From JBCBSP01 sp964550935 (GTDB lineage: Bacteria > Pseudomonadota > Alphaproteobacteria > Caulobacterales > Maricaulaceae): a stretch of 20,962 nt of DNA. The notes under the pieces were generated by a model, which saw nothing but the letters and a program-made list of their open reading frames with translations, was not told the DNA's origin and searched no databases. Shown piece after piece: positions 7,713 through 17,396 of this stretch (position 1 is the stretch's first letter; every line of letters begins with the position of its first letter). The DNA lies in the NCBI GenBank assembly GCA_964550935.1, contig CAZKBB010000050.1:1-20962 (forward strand), read 5' to 3'. Position numbers and translations under genes: made by a program.

Positions 7713-9221
7713 TCAGAGCTCTTGGTCGAAGCCGCCGATCTCGTCGTGCTTGGCAAGCTCGCCCTTGATCGCGTCGAAGATCGCGGAGACGTCGTCCTTG
7801 GAGCTCAGGCTTTCGATCACAACCACGAGGTTGGGCGTGTTCGACGAGGCGCGCACCAGGCCCCAGGCGCCGCCCTCCAGCGTGAAGCGCACGCCGTTGA
7901 CGGTGTTGATGTCGGTGATCTTGCGCCCTGCGAACAGGGCGCCGTCGTTTTTGAGCGTCTTGAAGTCGGCCACGATGCGCTCGACCACGTCGTACTTCAC
8001 CTCGTCCGCGCAGGTTGGGCTCATGGTCGGCGAGCCGTAGCTGACCGGCAGGGCGGCCTTCAGCTCGCTCATGGACTTCGACGCATTGTTGTCGAGCATC
8101 TCCAGGATGCGGCGTGCGGCGACGAGCCCGTCGTCATAGCCGCGCCCCACCGGGGGCTGCAGGAAGAAGTGGCCGGACTTCTCAAAGCCCGCCAGCGCGC
8201 CGAGCTGGTTCGCATGGCGCTTGATGTAGGAATGGCCGGTCTTCCAGTACTTGGTCTTCGCGCCGTTCGCCTGGAGCACCGGATCGGTGGCGAACAGGCC
8301 GGTGGACTTCACGTCGACCACGAAGGTCGCGCCCTCATGCTCGGCGGAAAGATCGCGCGCGAGCATGAGCCCGACCTTGTCGGCGAAGATCTCCTGGCCG
8401 GTGTCGTCGACCACGCCGCACCGGTCGCCGTCCCCGTCGAAGGCCAGGCCCACGTCCGCGCCGTGCGCCCTGACCTGCTCTGCGAGCGCGTGGAGCATCG
8501 CCATGTCTTCCGGGTTCGGATTGTAGCGCGGGAAGGTGTGGTCGAGATCGCAGTCCATCGCGATCACCTCCACGCCCATAGCCTCGAGCGCCTGGGGCGC
8601 GAAGGCGCCGGCCGTGCCGTTGCCGCAGGCTGCGACGACCTTCAGCTTGCGCGTGATTGAGACGCCCTCGGCGAGATCGGCGATGTAGCGCTCGCGCACG
8701 CCGTTGTGGAACTGATAGGCGCCGCCGGGGCGCGTCACGCCCTCCTCGCCGAGCACGATGGCCTTTAACCGGCTCATCTCGTCCGGGCCGAAGGTGAGCG
8801 GGCGCTCCACGCCCATCTTCACGCCGGTCCAGCCGTTGGCGTTGTGGCTGGCGGTGACCATCGCCACGCACGGGATATCGAGGTCGTACTGGGCGAAATA
8901 GGCCGTCGGCGAGAGGGCGAGCCCGATATCGTTGACCTCGATGCCTGCGCTCATCAGACCGAGGGTCAGAGCCTGCTTCACGCCCAGCGAGTAGCCGCGG
9001 AAGTCGTGACCTACGACGATGCGCGGCGGCTTGCCGAGCTCATGGATCAGCGTGCCGAGCCCGAGGCCCAGCGCCTGAACGCCGTAAAGATTGATCTCAG
9101 GGGCGCGGTCGGAGCCCGGGTGTCCGAACCACCAGCGCGCGTCGTACTCGCGAAAGCCGGTGGGCTTGACCAGCGCCTGGGTCTCGAATTCCCACGTGTT
9201 CGGCCGGATGTCGCTGTGCAT
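7713..9221 (-). CDS. Phosphomannomutase/phosphoglucomutase
   Basis: Interconverts hexose 1- and 6-phosphates (AlgC/ManB-like), feeding nucleotide sugars for exopolysaccharide and lipopolysaccharide. The 502-residue protein has all four landmarks of the alpha-D-phosphohexomutase family: the phosphoserine loop TASHN (S125), the Mg-binding DGDGDR (262-267), the sugar loop FEKSGH (346-351), and a C-terminal phosphate-binding RASSNTPNLVV stretch. The frame is open upstream to 9425, but the ATG at 9221 is chosen because AGGAG lies about 7 bases before it and family homology begins there. A small gene on the same strand ends 79 bases upstream and may be cotranscribed. Downstream, 106 bases separate it from the transducer gene. 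Family assignment is secure; mannose versus glucose preference is unresolved. Confidence 0.95.
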   Translation of the reverse strand: MHSDIRPNTWEFETQALVKPTGFREYDARWWFGHPGSDRAPEINLYGVQALGLGLGTLIHELGKPPRIVVGHDFRGYSLGVKQALTLGLMSAGIEVNDIGLALSPTAYFAQYDLDIPCVAMVTASHNANGWTGVKMGVERPLTFGPDEMSRLKAIVLGEEGVTRPGGAYQFHNGVRERYIADLAEGVSITRKLKVVAACGNGTAGAFAPQALEAMGVEVIAMDCDLDHTFPRYNPNPEDMAMLHALAEQVRAHGADVGLAFDGDGDRCGVVDDTGQEIFADKVGLMLARDLSAEHEGATFVVDVKSTGLFATDPVLQANGAKTKYWKTGHSYIKRHANQLGALAGFEKSGHFFLQPPVGRGYDDGLVAARRILEMLDNNASKSMSELKAALPVSYGSPTMSPTCADEVKYDVVERIVADFKTLKNDGALFAGRKITDINTVNGVRFTLEGGAWGLVRASSNTPNLVVVIESLSSKDDVSAIFDAIKGELAKHDEIGGFDQEL

Positions 9222-9300
9222 GGCGCTCTCCTGGAGATGTCCTTCGCGTCGGGGCGCGTTTTCTGCGCGCCCGGGCGCCCGGTCAAGGCGCCGCCCCGCC

Positions 9301-9525
9301 TCAGCGCGTGCGCATGTGAGGTTCGACGAAGGCGACGAAGCGGTCGAGCGTCTCCTGGGTCTCGGTCTCGATGACGCGCGCGAGAGGGCCGGCGTCCAGA
9401 TCGCGCGTATAGAAGACGCACTCATCCGACACGTTGGCGAGCTGCGCGGTGAAGCGCGCGACGAGCTCGTCCAGACGGCGGGCGTCGCCGCCTTCAGCCA
9501 GCGTCAGGATCTTGCGTTTCACCAC
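9301..9525 (-). CDS. Small conserved-looking hypothetical protein
   Basis: I do not recognise this 74-residue protein. It is probably real: almost every third codon position is G or C, and a GAGGG ribosome site precedes two consecutive GTG codons. The second GTG (9522) is better spaced, 6 bases from that site, than the first (9525), 3 bases away. It is acidic in the middle and predicted largely helical (DARRLDELVARFTAQLANV, then LARVIETETQETLDRFVAF), with no signal peptide or membrane segment. It lies upstream of the phosphohexomutase on the same strand and divergent from gpmA. Confidence 0.7.
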   Translation of the reverse strand: MVKRKILTLAEGGDARRLDELVARFTAQLANVSDECVFYTRDLDAGPLARVIETETQETLDRFVAFVEPHMRTR

Positions 9526-9734
9526 CCACCCTCATGCGCCGCGGCGCGTCTTGTTTCATCTCGCGCCCCGCAAGGCGCCTGTCCGCGATCGTCAGGCCGG
9601 ACAGCGTGGCGCGCGCAGGCGTGCGACGCAAGACCCGGGCCGGACGAGGCCGAGCGGACCTCGACGCAGCGCCGGACCGGCGCTAAACCCGGCGCGGTTC
9701 CCGACAACCACGCCTACGGAGGCCCTTCGCGCCC

Positions 9735-10454
9735 ATGTCCCGCCTGATCCTGCTGCGCCACGGCCAGAGCGCCTGGAATCTCGAGAACCGCTTCACCGGC
9801 TGGGTCGATGTGGACCTGACCGAGGAGGGCGAGGCGCAGGCCCGGCGCGCCGGCGCGCTGATGCGCGAAGCCGGGCTTGAGCCGGCGCGCGCCTACGCCA
9901 GCGTCCTGACCCGCGCGGTGCGCACGCTGTGGATCGCGCTTCACGCCATGGACCGGGTGTGGATCCCGGTCACGAAGGACTACCGCCTGAACGAGCGCCA
10001 TTACGGCGCGCTCGCCGGGCTAGACAAGGCCGAGACCGCCGAGAAGCACGGCGAGGAGCAGGTTAAGATCTGGCGGCGCTCCTACGATACGCCCCCGCCC
10101 CCGGTGGGCCTGGACGATGAGCGCCATCCCCGCTTTGATCCGCGCTATGCCGGGCTCGATCCCGCCATCCTGCCGACCAGTGAAAGCCTGAAGACCACGC
10201 TTGAGCGGGTCTCGCCTTATTTCGACGCCGAGATCGCCCCGAAGCTGAAGGCCGGCGAGGACGTGATCGTCACCGCCCATGGCAATTCTCTGCGCGCCCT
10301 GGTCAAACAGCTGTTCAAGGTCTCCGACGAGGCGATCATGGGCTACGAGGTGCCGACCGGTAACCCGCTCGCGATCGAGCTCGACGGCGTCACGCCGCGC
10401 GCCGCGGCCTATCTTGATTTCGACCGCGCCAAGCCCCTGCCCCCGGCGCCGTGA
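9735..10454 (+). CDS. gpmA: 2,3-bisphosphoglycerate-dependent phosphoglycerate mutase
   Basis: Glycolytic/gluconeogenic enzyme interconverting 3- and 2-phosphoglycerate in the cytoplasm. The 239-residue protein has the phosphohistidine signature LRHGQSAWN with H9, FTGWVDVDL, RLNERHYGAL with the catalytic Glu at 87, and the second catalytic histidine in TAHGNSLRALVK (H182). Length and the insertion around residues 115-150 match the cofactor-dependent family. GGAGG lies about 12 bases before the ATG. Its stop overlaps the next start (GTGA at 10451-10454), implying translational coupling to the RibD-like deaminase. Confidence 0.96.
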   Translation: MSRLILLRHGQSAWNLENRFTGWVDVDLTEEGEAQARRAGALMREAGLEPARAYASVLTRAVRTLWIALHAMDRVWIPVTKDYRLNERHYGALAGLDKAETAEKHGEEQVKIWRRSYDTPPPPVGLDDERHPRFDPRYAGLDPAILPTSESLKTTLERVSPYFDAEIAPKLKAGEDVIVTAHGNSLRALVKQLFKVSDEAIMGYEVPTGNPLAIELDGVTPRAAAYLDFDRAKPLPPAP

Positions 10455-11050
10455 GCCGGCTCGCCGACATCCGCTTCATGGATGCGGCGCTCTCGCTCGC
10501 GTTTCAGGCGCTGGGCTCGACCGCGCCCAATCCCGCAGTCGGCTGTGTGATCGTAAAGGACGCGCGCATCGTCGGCGCCGGCGCGACCGCCCCCGGGGGC
10601 CGACCGCACGCCGAGCGCATCGCGCTTGATCAGGCCGGCGCGGCCGCGCGCGGCGCGGACGTCTACGTCACGCTGGAGCCGTGCGCCCATCACGGCGCGA
10701 CGCCGCCCTGCGCGGACGCCTTGATCGCAGCCGAGCCCGCTCGCGTGGTCATCGCCTGCCTTGATCCGTTCGCTTTGGTGGACGGTCGCGGCCGGGCCCG
10801 GCTTGAAGCGGCCGGGATCGACGTCGAGACGGGCCTTCGCGAAGCCCAGGCGCAGGCGCTCAACGCCGGCTTCTTCCACAGGATCGCCACCGGCGAGGCG
10901 CTGCTTGCCGTCGATCCAAGACCGGCTCTGTTCGATGCGGATTTCGCGCCGGAGCCCGGAGAGAGCGAGGCGGCCGCGCTGAAACGGCTCGGCGCGGCGG
11001 GGCTGACGCGCGTGCGCGCGCCGCGGCGAACACCCGAAACCGGCTGTTAA
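10451..11050 (+). CDS. RibD-type pyrimidine deaminase lacking the reductase domain
   Basis: Cytidine-deaminase-fold protein of 199 residues matching the N-terminal half of RibD, which deaminates diaminohydroxyphosphoribosylaminopyrimidine in riboflavin synthesis. Seen: MDAALSLAFQALGSTAPNPAVGCVIV, the zinc ligands and proton shuttle in GGRPHAER and TLEPCAHHGATPPC, and the hinge NAGFFHRIATGEALLAVDPR. Full RibD is about 360 residues with a C-terminal reductase; here the reading frame stops about 50 residues past the hinge and the next gene begins 65 bases later, so no reductase remains. The 50-residue tail (DADFAPEPGESEAAALKRLG) is unlike the NADPH-binding domain. The start is GTG within the GTGA overlap with gpmA. 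It could be a genuine single-domain enzyme with a separate reductase elsewhere, or a decayed copy. Confidence 0.85.
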   Translation: MSRLADIRFMDAALSLAFQALGSTAPNPAVGCVIVKDARIVGAGATAPGGRPHAERIALDQAGAAARGADVYVTLEPCAHHGATPPCADALIAAEPARVVIACLDPFALVDGRGRARLEAAGIDVETGLREAQAQALNAGFFHRIATGEALLAVDPRPALFDADFAPEPGESEAAALKRLGAAGLTRVRAPRRTPETGC

Positions 11051-11115
11051 TCGCACTCGGTTTAGCCTGACGGCTTCTATGTGCGGACAACCCAGCCGAA
11101 GGCGCTGAACCCAAG

Positions 11116-12423
11116 ATGATCGGCCGCCCCGTAGTCTTCCAACGCCTGACCCAGGCCGAGGTGGACAATGTGTGTCAGCGCCACGAGCGCTTTCTCTCGG
11201 CCCGTCCCAATGGCGCGCGCGCGAACTTCTCGTTCAAGCTGCTCGAGGGCCTCGACTTCTCAGGCTACGACCTGTCGGGCGCGGACTTTTCAGGCGCAAT
11301 GCTTGGCGGAGCGCACTTTTGCGGCTCGATCCTGGTCGGCGCGGTATTGTTCGCCAGCGACCTTCGACGCGCCAACCTCTCCGGCTCCGATCTTAAGCGC
11401 GCCGACATGCGCGGCGCCATCCTGCGCGGGGCGAACCTGATCGGCGCCGATCTCGCCGAAGCCGACATGCGCGAGGGCATGATCGCCCAGGTCGACAATG
11501 ATCGCGGCCTCGCAGTGATCAAGCACAAGCAAAAGGCCGGCGAGCTCGGCGAGGCGAACTTCACCGGCGCCAACCTGAAAAACTCCAAGATGGCAGGCGC
11601 GGTCGCCCAGCAGGCCGACTTCACCGACGCCGTGCTGATCGGCGCCAACCTCGCCAAGGCGAACTTGCGCGGCTCGCGCTTCCCGGGCGCGAACCTGGAA
11701 GGCGCCGATCTCGGCGGCGCGGATCTGTGCGAGGCGGACCTCTCCGACACGGTGCTTGTGGGCGTGAACCTCACCCGCGCCAAGCTGGAGGGCGCCAAGA
11801 CCGACGGCGCGCTCACCGACGAACCGCGAGGCGACCAGGTCGCCGCGGACGCGCAGGAGACGATCGACGCGCTTCAGGCCCATGCGCGCTGGTGCGAGAC
11901 TGACGGGGCGGAAGGCAAGCCCTCCACCTTCGACGGCAAGGACCTGCGCCCGTTGAAGTCCCTTAAAGGCCGCAAGCTCACCGCCTTTCACGCGCGCGGC
12001 GCGACGCTCTACGGGCTCGATCTTGAAGGCGCGCAGCTGCAGGGCGCCCGGCTCGAGCGCGCCGATCTGCGCATGGCCAAGCTGGCCGGCGCGGATTTGC
12101 GCGGGGCCGATCTCTCCGGCGCCCGGCTCAACAACGCCGATCTCTCAGGCGCCAAGTTGGGGCCGTTGCTTCTTCCAGGCGACCGGATGCTGCCAGCCTC
12201 GGTCGCTGCGGCTCAGCTTCGCTACGCCGATCTTTCCCGCGCCGATCTTCGCAGCCTGAACGCCGCCGGGTCGGACCTCTCCTACGCTACGTTCGACCGG
12301 GCGAACGCCAAGGGCGCGCGCTTTCCGGGGGCTTGCTTCACCGGCGTCATGCTGCCGCCTGGCTTCGCCGGAGCGGTCACCGACATCGCCGGGGCGGTGG
12401 ATGTGGACGATGACGCCGCCTGA
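11116..12423 (+). CDS. Pentapeptide-repeat protein with two repeat blocks
   Basis: Protein of 435 residues built mostly of A(D/N)LXX repeats, which fold into a right-handed quadrilateral beta-helix. Block one covers about residues 45-235 (GYDLSGADFSGAMLGGAHF; GANLEGADLGGADLCEADL), interrupted near 115-145 by DNDRGLAVIKHKQKAGELGE. Block two covers about 290-405 (GLDLEGAQLQGARLERADL). A non-repeat linker of about 55 residues joins them (EPRGDQVAADAQETIDALQ...). The N-terminus FQRLTQAEVDNVCQRHERFLSARPNGARANF resembles a small capping domain. No signal peptide or membrane segment. The function is unknown; some relatives mimic DNA and protect gyrase, but nothing here shows that. Only a weak AAGG precedes the ATG. 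Confidence 0.9.
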   Translation: MIGRPVVFQRLTQAEVDNVCQRHERFLSARPNGARANFSFKLLEGLDFSGYDLSGADFSGAMLGGAHFCGSILVGAVLFASDLRRANLSGSDLKRADMRGAILRGANLIGADLAEADMREGMIAQVDNDRGLAVIKHKQKAGELGEANFTGANLKNSKMAGAVAQQADFTDAVLIGANLAKANLRGSRFPGANLEGADLGGADLCEADLSDTVLVGVNLTRAKLEGAKTDGALTDEPRGDQVAADAQETIDALQAHARWCETDGAEGKPSTFDGKDLRPLKSLKGRKLTAFHARGATLYGLDLEGAQLQGARLERADLRMAKLAGADLRGADLSGARLNNADLSGAKLGPLLLPGDRMLPASVAAAQLRYADLSRADLRSLNAAGSDLSYATFDRANAKGARFPGACFTGVMLPPGFAGAVTDIAGAVDVDDDAA

Positions 12424-12539
12424 GCGCGGTTGCCGTCGGGCCGCGCGCCCCGTAAATACTCAAACTGAGCAAAAGGGGTCGGCGAGACCCGCCTGATCCG
12501 CCGCGCCGAACCCGCCGTTCCGAGCCGCCGCGAGGCCCC
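12424..12539. other. Intergenic gap before nadE
   Basis: A 116-base gap between two co-directional genes. It holds a relative AT-rich patch (TAAATACTCAAACTGAGC, with small palindrome CTCA-AAC-TGAG) and ends with GAGG about 5 bases before the nadE ATG. A nadE promoter probably lies here but no convincing -35/-10 pair is visible. Confidence 0.3.
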
Positions 12540-14591
<2,052 letters not shown>

Positions 14592-14686
14592 GGCGGTTGT
14601 GAGACCGGGACGTCCCCGGACTACACACCGCCGTGAGCTCACAGTAGCGTGCGTAAAATCGGGAGCTGCAAAGGACGAAGGCGTCG
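14592..14686. other. Intergenic gap with hairpin and 10-bp palindrome
   Basis: After nadE the short hairpin CCGGG-ACGTC-CCCGG could act as a weak terminator, although no T-run follows. Further on, GTGAGCTCAC (14633-14642) is a perfect 10-base palindrome, 45 bases before the methyltransferase start, and is a possible operator. Both are pattern observations only. Confidence 0.25.
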
Positions 14687-15523
14687 ATGGAAACCGGAAC
14701 CAGTGAAAAAGCCGGGTCACGAGCGCTGGTCGAGCGCCGGTGTCCTAACTGCGGCTCCAGCGAGACGAGACCGGTCGGACTCGAGCGTGATGGCTGGGCG
14801 GTCGCCAAGTGCGCCGTGTGCGCGTTCGTCTATCTGCCGACCGTGCCTGCGCTCGAAGCGTTCACCGACGAGTTCGCCTGGGATAAGACCGTCGAACTCG
14901 AAAAACGTCGGCGTAAGCAAAAGCAGCCGATCGTTCAATGGCTTGATGAGAAGACCCGTTGGCGTCTGCATCTCTTCGCCCGGCCGGAGACCCGCGCCTT
15001 CGTGGAAAAATTCGCCAAGCCCGGCCCGGTGCTGGATCTAGGATGCGGCGATGGCGGGCACGCCCTGCCGCTGAGCGAACGTTTTACCCCTTACGGGGTT
15101 GAGATCGCGCCTAACCTGGCCCGGTGCGCCGACCAGGCGTTCGCCGCGCGGGGCGGGCGTTGCGCGAGCCGGGATTCGCTGTCGGGTCTGACCGAGTTCG
15201 AAGACGGGTTCTTCGCCGCGGCGATGCTCAACTCTTATCTTGAGCACGAGCCGTCGCCCCGCGAGGTCCTGGCCCGCCTCATGCCGAAAATGCGCCCGGA
15301 CGGGCTCGTTGTCGTGAAGGTGCCCAATTACGGGTCCTGGAATGCGGCCGTGATGGGAGAGAACTGGTGCGGCGTGCGCCTGCCCGATCACGTCAATTAT
15401 TTTACATGGAGCAGCCTGTCCCGACTCGCCGAAACTGCCGGTTATTCCGTTCAGGAGCCCCCGTTCGGCGTCAACCTGCCCACCAACGATAACATGTGGG
15501 CGCTCCTGAGACCGTCTCACTAG
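14687..15523 (+). CDS. Zinc-ribbon class I SAM-dependent methyltransferase
   Basis: Protein of 278 residues. An N-terminal zinc ribbon is formed by C19-x2-C22 (RRCPNCGSS) and C42-x2-C45 (KCAVCAFVYL). After a basic linker (KRRRKQKQ) comes a Rossmann methyltransferase with SAM motif I PVLDLGCGDGG (about 114-124), an acidic residue at the next strand (YGVEIAPN), and the region MLNSYLEHEPSPREVLARL resembling motif IV/post-IV (DVLEHVPDP-type). The layout resembles methyltransferases of the Methyltransf_11/23 type found near sugar or surface-glycan genes; the substrate is unknown. Third-position G/C looks lower than in the neighbours (AATTATTTTACATGG near 15395), possibly recent acquisition. AAGGACGAAGG lies upstream of the ATG. 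Confidence 0.88.
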   Translation: METGTSEKAGSRALVERRCPNCGSSETRPVGLERDGWAVAKCAVCAFVYLPTVPALEAFTDEFAWDKTVELEKRRRKQKQPIVQWLDEKTRWRLHLFARPETRAFVEKFAKPGPVLDLGCGDGGHALPLSERFTPYGVEIAPNLARCADQAFAARGGRCASRDSLSGLTEFEDGFFAAAMLNSYLEHEPSPREVLARLMPKMRPDGLVVVKVPNYGSWNAAVMGENWCGVRLPDHVNYFTWSSLSRLAETAGYSVQEPPFGVNLPTNDNMWALLRPSH

Positions 15524-15615
15524 CGAACCCCAAGGGCCGGTCCGGACGCGCCGCCGGCGAAACAAAGGCGCACGCCGTGCGGCGCGCAGCCATGATGTTG
15601 GAAAAAGTGACAAGC

Positions 15616-15645
15616 GGGCGGCGCGGGAGCGATCCCGCGCCGCCC
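15616..15645. terminator. Strong hairpin terminator between convergent genes
   Basis: A 13-bp perfect stem GGGCGGCGCGGGA / TCCCGCGCCGCCC is closed by a GCGA (GNRA) tetraloop. It lies in the 136-base gap between the methyltransferase (plus) and hsp20 (minus). On the plus strand only TT follows; on the minus strand GCTTGTCAC follows. It lacks a long U-run, as many GC-rich alphaproteobacterial terminators do, and can serve both genes. Confidence 0.8.
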
Positions 15646-15659
15646 TTGCCGGTCAGCGA

Positions 15660-16130
15660 TCAGGCGGCGGACTTCTCGCCGGAGATCAGCTTGGCGCTGG
15701 CCTCGCCGTTAATGGCGATCGTGCGCGGCTTTTCAGTCTCGGGCACTTCGCGCTCGAGCCGGATTGAGAGCAGGCCGTGCTTCAGCTCCGCGTCGCGCAC
15801 CTGCACATGGTCGGCCAGATGGAAGCGGCGCTCGAAAGAGCGCTCCGCGATGCCGCGGTGCAGATAGTTGCGCTCGTCGCCGGGTTCGGCGTGCGCGTCT
15901 CGGCCGCCGGTGACGCTGAGCACGTTCTCCTGGACGCTCACGTCGAGATCGTCCTCGGAGAAGCCGGCGACGGCGAGTTCGATGCGGTACTCGTTCTCGC
16001 CGAGCTGTTCGATGTTGTACGGGGGATAGCCCGCCACAGTCTCCTGCTTGGAGGCGGAGTCCATCATGTCGGCCAGACGGTCGAAGCCGACGATGGTGCG
16101 GTACAGGGGCGAAAAGTCGATCGTGCGCAT
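15660..16130 (-). CDS. Small heat-shock protein, Hsp20/IbpA family
   Basis: ATP-independent chaperone that holds unfolding proteins during stress. The 156-residue protein has the IbpA-like N-terminus MRTIDFSPLYRTIVGFDRLADMM, then YPPYNIEQLGENEYRIELAVAGF opening the alpha-crystallin domain, the core DLDVSVQENVLSVTGG, GIAERSFERRFHLADHV, and AELKHGLLSIRLEREVPE. The C-terminal anchor I-A-I (KPRTIAIN) is present. The frame is open back to 16286, but the ATG at 16130 is correct: homology begins there and GGAGG sits 7 bases upstream. That ribosome site and start codon are locked in a predicted thermometer hairpin (16126-16240). Confidence 0.96.
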   Translation of the reverse strand: MRTIDFSPLYRTIVGFDRLADMMDSASKQETVAGYPPYNIEQLGENEYRIELAVAGFSEDDLDVSVQENVLSVTGGRDAHAEPGDERNYLHRGIAERSFERRFHLADHVQVRDAELKHGLLSIRLEREVPETEKPRTIAINGEASAKLISGEKSAA

Positions 16131-16240
16131 GAGGTATCCTCCATCAAGCGATACATGCGGTTTCAAAGTCTCGACCCGGCCCGTCAGCGGCGCCGGATCA
16201 CCTGTGTTCAGCGGCGACCCGTATCGGCCTCGCCGCTGAA
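16126..16240 (-). ncRNA. ROSE-like RNA thermometer in the hsp20 5' leader
   Basis: The minus-strand leader folds into three hairpins. Hairpin 1 (16207-16240): a perfect 11-bp stem TTCAGCGGCGA / TCGCCGCTGAA, with an inner CCG-ATA-CGG. Hairpin 2 (16176-16196): CCGGC-G-CCG-CTGA-CGG-GCCGG, eight pairs with one bulge. Hairpin 3 (16126-16159): CGCATG pairs with CATGCG, burying the AUG, and UAUCGCUU pairs with the GGAGGAUA that holds the ribosome site. UCGCU (16151-16147) fits the ROSE consensus UYGCU: U-A, C-G, bulged G, C-G, U-A against AGGA. ROSE elements typically precede hsp20 genes in alphaproteobacteria. Folding was done by eye; the transcription start is not known. Confidence 0.75.
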
Positions 16241-16403
16241 ATCGAGGTAGGAATGTCCTCTCACCGGTGCAAGAGGTGGCGCTCATCGCCCCAAGCGCCG
16301 GTCGCGAGCGGATGCATGCAGGCGCTGGGCGCCCGGCGTTCGGCTGGTATTCTCCGCACCCAAGCCCTCAAGCGCCAAGACGGCTTTTGGAAGGACCTCG
16401 ACC

Positions 16404-17396
16404 ATGACGCTGCGCCGCGCCCTCTTCGCTTCAGCCGCCCTGCTTTCGCTCGCCGCCTGCGGCGCGCCTGAGGACGCCGAGCCGGAGGCGGCCGAGCAGA
16501 GCGAGAGCTTGCCGGAGGCTGAAGCGGGCCAGGACAGCGCATCTGAAACCGGGACCACCGAGATGCGCATCGGACCGGAGCCGGGCACGCTGGACTGGGC
16601 CACATCGGGCGAGTGGCGCGGCGACCGCGCCGCGCGCGATCCCTGGCGCAATCCGGCCGAGACGCTGGATTTTTTTCAGATCGACCCGTCAGGCGCGGTG
16701 GTGGAGATCTGGCCGGCCGGCGGCTGGTACGCCGACATCCTGGCGCCCTGGGTCGCGTCCAACGGCGGGACTTACGTGGCCGCCTGGTGGCCGGTCGAAA
16801 CCGGGGACGAGCGCGGCGTCGCCTTCCGCGAGCGCTTCCTGGCGCGCATGGACCAGCCCACCCACGGCGAAATCGAACTCGCCGAGATGGGTCCTGAGAC
16901 CGGGCCGATCGTGACGCCGGGGACCGCCGACGCGGTGATCACCTTCCGCAACGTGCATTCCTGGATGGCGCGCGGCTGGGCGGAGAAGGCCTTCGCCGAC
17001 TTCCACGAGGCGCTCAAACCCGGCGGGGTGCTCGGCGTGGTGGAGCATCGCCTGCCCGCCACGCGGGTCCAGGACCCGCGCGCATCGAGCGGCTATGTGC
17101 AGGAGGACTACGTGATCGCGCTGGCCGAAGAGGCGGGCTTCGTCCTTGAGGCCTCAAGCGAGCTCAACGCGAATCCGGACGACGACGCCGACCATCCCTT
17201 CGGCGTGTGGACCCTGCCGCCGGTGGCGCGCACGGCCCCGCCCGGCGAGCCGGAGGACCCCGACTTCAACCGGGCGCCGTATGACCGGATTGGAGAGTCC
17301 GATCGCATGACGCTTCGCTTTAGAAAACCCGTCGAAGGTGGCGATGCAGCCGAGAGCGAGGCGGAGGACGGGACCTACGAGGAGGCGCGAGAGTGA
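16404..17396 (+). CDS. Lipoprotein of the exported predicted-methyltransferase family (COG4798-like)
   Basis: Protein of 330 residues with a lipoprotein signal MTLRRALFASAALLSLAAC (lipobox LAAC, lipidated Cys about residue 19), then an acidic Glu/Ala-rich linker (to about residue 50). The body resembles a SAM-methyltransferase fold: RDPWRNPAETLDFF, AVVEIWPAGGWYADILAPW (motif I position, with the Gly-rich turn altered to PAGG), AVITFRNVHSWM, and FHEALKPGGVLGVVEHR. From memory, COG4798-type relatives share EIWPGGGWYTEIL and are often exported. A cytosolic cofactor would not be available outside, so catalysis is doubtful. GGAAGGA lies about 9 bases upstream. It overlaps the next gene by GTGA. 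Confidence 0.85.
   Translation: MTLRRALFASAALLSLAACGAPEDAEPEAAEQSESLPEAEAGQDSASETGTTEMRIGPEPGTLDWATSGEWRGDRAARDPWRNPAETLDFFQIDPSGAVVEIWPAGGWYADILAPWVASNGGTYVAAWWPVETGDERGVAFRERFLARMDQPTHGEIELAEMGPETGPIVTPGTADAVITFRNVHSWMARGWAEKAFADFHEALKPGGVLGVVEHRLPATRVQDPRASSGYVQEDYVIALAEEAGFVLEASSELNANPDDDADHPFGVWTLPPVARTAPPGEPEDPDFNRAPYDRIGESDRMTLRFRKPVEGGDAAESEAEDGTYEEARE

Noticed and set aside
9222..9425. N-terminal extension of the phosphohexomutase frame to 9425
   Set aside because: The extra 68 residues are low-complexity Arg/Ser/Ala, overlap the small gene on the same strand in another frame, and the ATG at 9221 has its own AGGAG.
16246..16273. Sigma-32 promoter for hsp20 (minus-strand CTTGCAC, then CCTACCTC)
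   Set aside because: The -35 half is plausible and well placed before the leader, but the -10 half matches the consensus poorly. Transcription-start mapping would decide.
16131..16286. N-terminal extension of hsp20 to 16286
   Set aside because: This stretch is the structured leader; IbpA-like homology and the GGAGG site start at 16130.
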